Shown here in pieces: positions 1 to 5,012 of a DNA stretch of 5,012 nt. This DNA is from Sulfuricurvum sp. (GTDB lineage: Bacteria; Campylobacterota; Campylobacteria; Campylobacterales; Sulfurimonadaceae). The stretch covers positions 1 to 5,012 of the forward strand of contig JAUXSZ010000086.1 of assembly GCA_030679635.1 (NCBI GenBank). The letters are read 5' to 3'. The notes beneath the pieces were generated by a model. The model saw only the letters and a list, made by a program, of their open reading frames with translations. It was not told the DNA's origin and made no database searches. How positions within the stretch are numbered: the first letter of the stretch is position 1; each line of letters opens with the position of its first letter. Position numbers and translations under genes: made by a program.

Positions 1-636
1 TCGCGTGTCCGTAAAGGGGATTTGCTCTATACCATCGACTCCAATGAGATCGATTCTTCCAAAGTCCAAGTGGAAATGGGGATTTCCCAAGCAGAACTGA
101 CCCTTCAGATGTATCGCAACCAATACGCCAACCTCGAACTCAATCTTGAACGGCACAAACGGCTCCTTAGCCAAGATATGGTTTCCCGCTACGAAGTCGA
201 AAATCTGGAACTTTCCCGAAAAAACCTCCTCAATACAATTCAAATTGCCGAACGTCAGGTTATTCATACCAAAGCACGGCTCCAAGAGGTCAAAAATCAG
301 TACCGTTATCTGCGCGTCACGGCTCCCAATAATGGCGTTGTCGTCTCTAAAAACATCAAAGTCGGTGAAATGGCGATGCCGGGAATGCCTGCCATCGTGT
401 TGTCCGATTTAAGCGATCTCAAAATCAACGTCGAAGTTTCCGAAAACAATCTTAAACTGACTCCCATCGGTAAAAAGGTAAAAGTCTCCATCCCCTCAGT
501 AGGGTTCATCGGAATCGGGACAATCACGTCCATTGTCCCCAGTTCAAACCCTATGACCCATACGTTCAAAGTAAAAATCTCGTTTAAAGCCCAACAGAAC
601 GTGTATCCGGGAATGTACGCTACCGTCGAAATTTAA
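1..636 (+). CDS. RND efflux periplasmic adaptor subunit (HlyD/MFP family), 5'-truncated
   Basis: This is the periplasmic adaptor (membrane fusion protein) that links an inner-membrane RND permease to an outer-membrane TolC-type channel. The frame is open from base 1, so the true start and signal peptide or lipobox lie upstream; the TTG at position 22 is an internal Leu codon. The visible 211 residues begin with VRKGDLLY, the first lipoyl half-motif. A charged and Leu-rich stretch of about residues 25-100, with a turn near SQDMVSRYEVE, fits the alpha-helical coiled-coil hairpin. The second lipoyl half follows at VTAPNNGVVV (about 106-115), then a beta-barrel region ending in YPGMYATVEI. The protein stops right after the barrel, so the membrane-proximal domain seen in AcrA is short or absent. 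The permease gene starts 12 nt downstream, which supports one operon. The family call is secure; the substrate is unknown. Confidence 0.92.
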   Translation, partial: SRVRKGDLLYTIDSNEIDSSKVQVEMGISQAELTLQMYRNQYANLELNLERHKRLLSQDMVSRYEVENLELSRKNLLNTIQIAERQVIHTKARLQEVKNQYRYLRVTAPNNGVVVSKNIKVGEMAMPGMPAIVLSDLSDLKINVEVSENNLKLTPIGKKVKVSIPSVGFIGIGTITSIVPSSNPMTHTFKVKISFKAQQNVYPGMYATVEI

Positions 637-637
637 G

Positions 638-642
638 AGGAG
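638..642 (+). promoter_or_regulatory. Ribosome binding site of the permease N-half
   Basis: AGGAG lies 6 nt before the ATG at 649, within the 12-nt gap after the adaptor stop codon. It is a strong Shine-Dalgarno match with good spacing and fixes the start of the first permease gene. Confidence 0.8.
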
Positions 643-648
643 AAGACC

Positions 649-2241
649 ATGCCAGAGCATCATCATCCCATTGAGCCTACCGATTTCGCGGGCAAATTGG
701 CCAAAACATTTTTACGCAATCCCCTAACCCCTATTTTGGGGATTTTTCTCCTCGTCATTGGATACCTTGCCCTGCAGATGATGCCGCGTGAAGAGAATCC
801 TCAAATGGTGGTCAGCGGGTCAACGGTCATTATCGCCCTCCCCGGTGCCACCGCCCACGAAGTTGAGAGCGTCATCATCAAGCCCCTCGAGCGAAAGCTC
901 AAAGAGATCAAAGGAATTGAACACATTCAAAGTATGGCCATGGACAACGTGGCCGTCCTCAATGCCGCTTTTTACATTGGTCAAGCCAAAGAAGATTCCA
1001 ATCTCAAAATTTATGACAAACTCATGCAGAATATGGACATCTTACCCAAAGGTGCCATGCAGCCGATTATCAAGCCGCTGGACATTGACATCGATATTCC
1101 GATCGTATCGGTCGCTTTCTACGCCAGCGACCCAAAAATAGATCCGACACTCCTCTACGATCGCGTCAAAACGATACAGCACCGCATCAATGCACTTGAA
1201 AATGTCGCTGTCACCAATCTCAAAGGGGGGAAGAAGCACCAGTATAATGTTTTGGTCGATCTGGGGCGTCTGAGCGCGTATAACCTCTCACTGGGGCAAA
1301 TCGTCCAAGGGGTCCAATCGCTGACCTACAATGTCCCTGAAATCAAAGGAAAAACAGCCTCCAATGAAATCGTTATGATCGGCATCAAAAATGCCGTTCA
1401 AAGTGCTGAAGACGTGGGCAACATCATCATCTCTCAAAATATGGGATCCGCCGTCTATTTGCGTGATATCGCCACTGTGACGGAAGGGGCCGAAATCCAA
1501 AATTTCAAATCTGCCCTTATCCGCGTCAAAGGGGAAAATCAACAATTTTCAACCGCTCAAGAGCAAGTCACCCTTACCGTCTCGAAACTGCAGGGGACGA
1601 ATTCGGTTCTGATTGCAAATGCGGTTAAAGAGGAGTTGGAAAAATACAAAGATCACATGAAATCGCAGGGGATCCGTTACGTTATTACCCGCAATGACGG
1701 GGAACGTGCGGACGAAGCCGTCAATGAACTCGTATTTCACCTCGTTCTCTCTATTGCCATCATTGCGATCCTCCTCGCCTTTGTACTGGGGTGGAGAGAA
1801 TCGCTGATTGTCACCTTTACCGTTCCCGCCATATTGGCGATTACCCTCTTTGTCGCCTATCTCACGGGACAAACGATCAACCGCATCACCCTCTTTGCCT
1901 TTTTGCTCAGTCTCGGGCTGCTCGTGGATGCCGCCATCATCGTCATCGAAAACATCCACCGCCATTTTCACGCCCCGGGCGCTGCGGACATGGATGCCGA
2001 TCAGCTGATGATCGAAGCGACCGATGAGATCGGTGCACCGACCAACATCGCTACCCTTGCCATCATCCTCACCATGGTCCCTATGGCGTTTGTCGGACAG
2101 ATGATGGGGCAGTTTATGAAACCGATCCCTGCCAATGTCCCAGTGGCACTCATCGCATCCCTTTTTGTCGCCTATATCTTCACCCCGTATCTCGCCGTAC
2201 GCCTTTTGAAAAAACCTGACCATACTGCAGAGGCTCACTGA
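649..2241 (+). CDS. RND efflux permease, N-terminal half (TM1-TM6), split-gene form
   Basis: This is the N-terminal half of a proton-driven RND (AcrB/CusA superfamily) inner-membrane transporter: 530 residues against about 1030-1100 for a normal full-length permease. TM1 is about residues 25-45 and is followed by the typical PREENPQ. A periplasmic porter region (about 50-355) follows, including the typical EVESVIIKPLE and YDKLMQNMDILPKG. TM2 is about 361-381, TM3 386-406, TM4 412-435, TM5 462-483 and TM6 494-518. The polar C-terminal tail KKPDHTAEAH ends where the cytoplasmic linker to TM7 would be. TM4 has GLLVDAAIIVIEN: Asp427 matches AcrB Asp407, but AcrB Asp408 is replaced by Ala428, a pattern reminiscent of heavy-metal RND pumps. 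The ends and TM layout are intact, so this is not a random truncation. The stop overlaps the start of the C-terminal half by one base (TGATG). His clusters occur at residues 4-6 and 437-441. The substrate class (drug, metal or other) is undetermined. Confidence 0.93.
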   Translation: MPEHHHPIEPTDFAGKLAKTFLRNPLTPILGIFLLVIGYLALQMMPREENPQMVVSGSTVIIALPGATAHEVESVIIKPLERKLKEIKGIEHIQSMAMDNVAVLNAAFYIGQAKEDSNLKIYDKLMQNMDILPKGAMQPIIKPLDIDIDIPIVSVAFYASDPKIDPTLLYDRVKTIQHRINALENVAVTNLKGGKKHQYNVLVDLGRLSAYNLSLGQIVQGVQSLTYNVPEIKGKTASNEIVMIGIKNAVQSAEDVGNIIISQNMGSAVYLRDIATVTEGAEIQNFKSALIRVKGENQQFSTAQEQVTLTVSKLQGTNSVLIANAVKEELEKYKDHMKSQGIRYVITRNDGERADEAVNELVFHLVLSIAIIAILLAFVLGWRESLIVTFTVPAILAITLFVAYLTGQTINRITLFAFLLSLGLLVDAAIIVIENIHRHFHAPGAADMDADQLMIEATDEIGAPTNIATLAIILTMVPMAFVGQMMGQFMKPIPANVPVALIASLFVAYIFTPYLAVRLLKKPDHTAEAH

Positions 2242-2243
2242 TG
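2229..2243 (+). promoter_or_regulatory. Shine-Dalgarno and TGATG stop/start overlap coupling the two permease halves
   Basis: AGAGG at 2229-2233 lies 7 nt before the ATG at 2241. The TGA stop of the N-half (2239-2241) shares its A with that ATG. This is the usual arrangement for termination-reinitiation, which would yield near-equal amounts of the two halves. The C-half frame is closed upstream by a TGA at 2217-2219, so ATG 2241 is its only ATG start. Confidence 0.75.
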
Positions 2244-3950
2244 TACCAAAAATTTGAAACCTATTTACTGGGTGTTTTAGAAACACCTGCCAAGAAAAAA
2301 ATGATCCTTTGGGGAACACTGGCAGCTTTTCTCGTGGCCGTGGCCCTCATCCCGACAAAGCTTGTGTTGGCCAAAATGCTTCCGGGAAAAAACAGCGATA
2401 CCTACAGTATCTACATCGACCTCCCCACGGGAAGCTCTATTGTGCAGACGACTCAGGTCAGCGAATGTCTTACACAGATTCTTCAAAAAGAGTCTCAGGT
2501 TATCGATATGGAGGTATTTTTGGGGAGCGGAGCACCGCTCGATTTCGCAGGGCTTATTAAGGGGTCCCATTTCAAAAATAACGAAAATGTCGCGGAAGTC
2601 GTCGTTAACTTGACCAAAAAGGACCACAGAGAAGAGCCATCCTACACGATGGTTCAGCGTCTTCGCCCCCTTATCGTACGTCAATGCGAGAGCATCTTTC
2701 CTCAAACCAGCATCAAATTTACCGAGCCTCCGGCAGGTCCCCCTACGATGGCGGCCGTTGTCGCCGAAATCTACGGAGAGGATACAAAAGGGATTCGCCA
2801 TTTGAGCGAACGGGTCAAAGAAGTTTTCAAAAAAACCGAAGGGCTTGTTGATGTCGATATCATGCAAGACGAAATCGTAGATAAATTTGAGATACGGGTC
2901 AACAGCGATAAAATCATCAAATCAGGTCTCTCCGTACAACAGGTCAATGATATCCTCTACATGGCTTTCGAGGGGATGCCGATCGCCGTTAAAAACAGCC
3001 AAAAAGCGACCGAACAGATCCCCATCTTTCTGTCGCTCAATCCTGAAGATAAAAAATTTGCTTCACGGACCCAAGAGGCCATCATCATGAAGCTTTCCAG
3101 CCTCAACCTCGTGAACAGCATGGGGATGATGGTGCCGATCACCGAACTCATTGAGATCGTAAACGTTAAATCCAATCCGATGATTATGACCAAAGACTTG
3201 CGTCAAATGAGCAATGTCGTCGCAGAAACCGATATGGTTTCCCAAGTCTATCCGTTAATGGATGCGAAATCCATGATTATTGAGCAATTGAGCGATGAAT
3301 ACCTCATCACCAAAACCGGTCTGTTTGACCTTGAATTGGTGGATAAAAAAAGCCATCACCGCTATGACCTTAAATGGGACGGAGAGATGAAAGTGACGTT
3401 GGATACCTTTGTCGATTTGGGCGGTGCTTTTATCGCCGCACTGATACTGATCTTTTTACTGATGGTCATCTACTACAAAAGTTTCGCCCTCTCCGGCATT
3501 ATCTTGTTAGGGAGTTTTCTCTCCATTATCGGCGTTCTGTTCGGGCATTGGATTATGAATCTTTTCAGTGCCGATACGTTTTTCCTCACAGCGACCTCTT
3601 TGATCGGTTTTATCGCCCTCATCGGAATCAGCTCTCGCAACTCGCTCCTCTTGATCGATTTTACCAAATCCCTTATGACGACCAAAGGGATGGCTAAAAA
3701 AGAGGCAATTGCCTACGCGGCGGCTACCCGTGCCAAGCCAATCTTTCTGACGGCAGCCGCCATTATACTGGCCTCTACACTGCTCGCCAGCGATGCGGTT
3801 TTCGGAGGATTGGGAGTATCCCTGATTTTTGGTACAATAGCGGCAGTTATTGCCTCATTGGTCGTTGTACCCGTCCTCATCGACAACATCGATTTGGAAA
3901 AGCATTTTAATTTCCATCAGAAAAACAGTGTCTCACTTCTTGAGCCATAA
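2241..3950 (+). CDS. RND efflux permease, C-terminal half (TM7-TM12), split-gene form
   Basis: This is the second half of the same RND permease, 569 residues. TM7 is about residues 20-42 and is followed by MLPGKNSDTYSIYIDLPTGS, which resembles the start of the second periplasmic loop in full-length RND proteins. The periplasmic porter region runs to about 385 and contains EPPAGPPTMAAVVAEIYG (162-179), a proline-rich segment typical of one large group of AcrB-like permeases. TM8 is about 390-411, TM9 415-438, TM10 448-474, TM11 499-518 and TM12 523-548, ending VVVPVLIDN as RND C-termini do. In TM10, GISSRNSLLLIDF puts Arg466 where AcrB has the proton-relay Lys940. The protein has no N-terminal RND half, so it should work only with the product of the gene before it, with which it makes about 1099 residues. 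It has its own Shine-Dalgarno and is coupled by the overlap. The family call is secure; that the split is natural rather than a sequence error is likely but unproven. Confidence 0.92.
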   Translation: MYQKFETYLLGVLETPAKKKMILWGTLAAFLVAVALIPTKLVLAKMLPGKNSDTYSIYIDLPTGSSIVQTTQVSECLTQILQKESQVIDMEVFLGSGAPLDFAGLIKGSHFKNNENVAEVVVNLTKKDHREEPSYTMVQRLRPLIVRQCESIFPQTSIKFTEPPAGPPTMAAVVAEIYGEDTKGIRHLSERVKEVFKKTEGLVDVDIMQDEIVDKFEIRVNSDKIIKSGLSVQQVNDILYMAFEGMPIAVKNSQKATEQIPIFLSLNPEDKKFASRTQEAIIMKLSSLNLVNSMGMMVPITELIEIVNVKSNPMIMTKDLRQMSNVVAETDMVSQVYPLMDAKSMIIEQLSDEYLITKTGLFDLELVDKKSHHRYDLKWDGEMKVTLDTFVDLGGAFIAALILIFLLMVIYYKSFALSGIILLGSFLSIIGVLFGHWIMNLFSADTFFLTATSLIGFIALIGISSRNSLLLIDFTKSLMTTKGMAKKEAIAYAAATRAKPIFLTAAAIILASTLLASDAVFGGLGVSLIFGTIAAVIASLVVVPVLIDNIDLEKHFNFHQKNSVSLLEP

Positions 3951-3964
3951 TACTTGAATCACAT

Positions 3965-3982
3965 AGGGAATTAGCACCATTG
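3965..3982 (+). promoter_or_regulatory. Shine-Dalgarno-like site and TTG start of the FapA-like gene
   Basis: AGGGA at 3965-3969 lies 10 nt before a TTG at 3980. The reading frame is closed upstream by a TGA at 3941-3943, and no ATG or GTG lies between that stop and 3980. The first in-frame ATG comes far inside the conserved frame (residue 138), so TTG 3980 is the best start. The 29-nt gap after the permease stop contains no terminator-like hairpin. Confidence 0.6.
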
Positions 3983-5012
3983 CACGCGATTAAGATTACC
4001 ACCCCTAATATTCTCGATGAGCTCACCAAAACAGCACACCTATGGCGTCTTCCCCTCGATGCCATCGACTTTGACCTTCTCTCCTACCAAACGCAGTATC
4101 GCGGTACCATCGATGAAGATTGGCGTACACTGGAAGCTACCAAACTGGAGGAAATCACCACCGAAGTGGAGATCCGTTCGGCGACACTGTTGATACGTCA
4201 AGAGTATCATATCCTCATACGACCGCTCAAGCCGCATCCGCACTTCGATCTTCGTTTCAAAATCGCCTCTGATAAATACAAATCCAAAGCCATCGCCATC
4301 GTTGATCCCTCCTCCAAGATTCCCCTCAAAAAAGGGTTGCAAGAGTACCTCAAAGAGACTATTTATCGTAAAAAACTGCGCAGCGGATTTATGATTGGCA
4401 TTACCCAGGCAACACTGGATCAGGAGATCAATCAGATGCTGCTGAAAATACAGAAAGAGGGGAAGCTAAAGGCTCCTTATCGACTCTCAATTGCCCATTT
4501 TTTTCCCCCTACCCCCCCTTCCAATGATAATGTGCTTCTCCACTATAAAAAAAGTCAACGCGATAATAATTTAGTAGATGGTGTCCGATCAGATGATCTG
4601 ATTTTAGAATATATTTTTGCGGTATCAGGGCGTGATGGACGCAGCTGTAGCGGTGAGCATATTAGTGTAGGTGAGCCACTCATCCGTTACGAAAACGCTA
4701 TTACCATCGATCCTGAAAGTATCCGATCTGAAGAAGATCATCTCTCCATCCGTTTTTATGCCACTCAATCAGGCTACGTAGAACGCAAAAGCGGTATTTT
4801 CACCATCAGTCATGACCTCCATTTGAAAAGTGCTGATTTCAAAAGAACCGGCTCTATAGAAGCAGGTCTGGATCAAGAGATCCATATCAAAATTGGTGAT
4901 TCACACCACCACCATGACGACTCTGTAGGAATGGGCGTCAATATCGACGTTCAAAAGCTCGATGTCAAAGGGACAGTTGGAAGCCATACTAAAATCAAGG
5001 CATGCGACGTCA
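3980..5012 (+). CDS. FapA/DUF342-family protein (flagellar assembly protein A-like), 3'-truncated by the window
   Basis: The frame stays open from the TTG at 3980 to the window edge (344 codons visible, no stop), so the C-terminus is missing. The N-terminal about 200 residues are soluble, mixed alpha/beta, and not recognisable to me. From about residue 210 the pattern fits FapA/DUF342: GRDGRSCSGE (217-226, the G-x-x-G-x-x-x-x-G-E type motif), then short beta repeats, GYVERKSGIFTIS (265-277), and DSVGMGVNIDVQKLDVKGTVG (about 314-334), which looks like the start of the repetitive beta-helix domain. Family members are cytoplasmic and in some vibrios one affects polar flagellar assembly; the role here is not known. 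Odd features are the TTG start, a tetra-His at 309-312, and a T/C homopolymer cluster encoding FFPPTPP (174-180), perhaps a linker. The gene sits 29 nt after the permease, so co-transcription is plausible, but no functional tie to efflux is evident. Confidence 0.75.
   Translation, partial: MHAIKITTPNILDELTKTAHLWRLPLDAIDFDLLSYQTQYRGTIDEDWRTLEATKLEEITTEVEIRSATLLIRQEYHILIRPLKPHPHFDLRFKIASDKYKSKAIAIVDPSSKIPLKKGLQEYLKETIYRKKLRSGFMIGITQATLDQEINQMLLKIQKEGKLKAPYRLSIAHFFPPTPPSNDNVLLHYKKSQRDNNLVDGVRSDDLILEYIFAVSGRDGRSCSGEHISVGEPLIRYENAITIDPESIRSEEDHLSIRFYATQSGYVERKSGIFTISHDLHLKSADFKRTGSIEAGLDQEIHIKIGDSHHHHDDSVGMGVNIDVQKLDVKGTVGSHTKIKACDV
4498..4518 (+). repeat. Homopolymer cluster T7-C5-TA-C7 inside the FapA-like gene
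   Basis: Seven T (4498-4504), five C (4505-4509), TA, then seven C (4512-4518) lie in frame and encode FFPPTPP. A shift of either sign meets a stop soon after: TGA at 4525-4527 in one alternative frame and TAG at 4572-4574 in the other. Slippage here would therefore switch the gene off. The tracts are short compared with proven phase-variable tracts, so the composition is certain but a switching role is speculative. Confidence 0.45.

Noticed and set aside
22..636. A complete 204-residue adaptor starting at position 22
   Set aside because: The codon at 22 is TTG inside the conserved VRKGDLL lipoyl motif and the frame is open to base 1, so the gene is truncated by the window.
2206..2241. Programmed -1 frameshift at the six-A run (2209-2214) to fuse the two permease halves
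   Set aside because: In the -1 frame a TGA occurs at 2217-2219, just after the A-run, so slippage there would terminate. No slippery heptamer is seen in 2220-2240, the only stretch where a shift would fuse the frames.
1549..2319. Long reverse-strand open frame of 256 codons
   Set aside because: It lies opposite the well-supported permease TM region, is rich in His/Asp/Gly/Arg as expected for the antisense of hydrophobic codons, and shows no family resemblance.
2277..2867. Reverse-strand open frame of 196 codons
   Set aside because: It is antisense to the C-half permease, with no recognisable domain; a shadow frame.
3951..3979. Terminator or promoter between the permease and the FapA-like gene
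   Set aside because: Only 29 nt are available; no inverted repeat with a T-run and no credible -35/-10 pair was seen.
4040..4342. Reverse-strand open frame of 100 codons
   Set aside because: It lies fully antisense to the FapA-like gene, whose frame continues uninterrupted through the region.

Overview
The window holds four genes, all on the + strand and tightly packed, with intergenic gaps of 12, -1 and 29 nt. The first and last genes run off the window edges. Three genes form a tripartite-efflux module: a periplasmic adaptor (HlyD/MFP family, 5' end missing), then an RND inner-membrane permease encoded as two consecutive half-length genes. The fourth gene, reading off the 3' edge, looks like a FapA/DUF342-family protein (flagellar assembly protein A type). 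No RNA gene, mobile element, CRISPR array or convincing promoter or terminator is visible.

The moderate G+C, codon style and protein features suggest a free-living Campylobacterota (epsilonproteobacterium) of the Sulfurimonas/Sulfuricurvum kind. This is an impression from the sequence, not a database result.

Layout: 1-636 is the C-terminal part of the adaptor. 649-2241 is the N-terminal half of the permease (TM1 to TM6 with the first periplasmic porter region). 2241-3950 is the C-terminal half (TM7 to TM12 with the second periplasmic region). 3980-5012 is the FapA-like gene, with a probable TTG start. The two permease halves add up to 1099 residues, about one ordinary RND permease. The break falls in the cytoplasmic linker at the pseudo-twofold point between the two 6-TM repeats, and the genes are joined by a TGATG stop/start overlap.

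Expected working (family knowledge): the permease halves would associate in the inner membrane to form one RND protomer, and three protomers would form the pump. The adaptor would connect the pump to a TolC-like outer-membrane channel. No channel gene is in the window; it may lie upstream. The substrate cannot be read from the sequence. The FapA-like gene may be co-transcribed by proximity but has no obvious functional link to efflux.

The most interesting observation is the cleanly split RND permease, followed by its altered proton-relay residues (a lone Asp in TM4 and Arg in place of Lys in TM10). A run of T7-C5-TA-C7 inside the FapA-like gene could be a slippage site.
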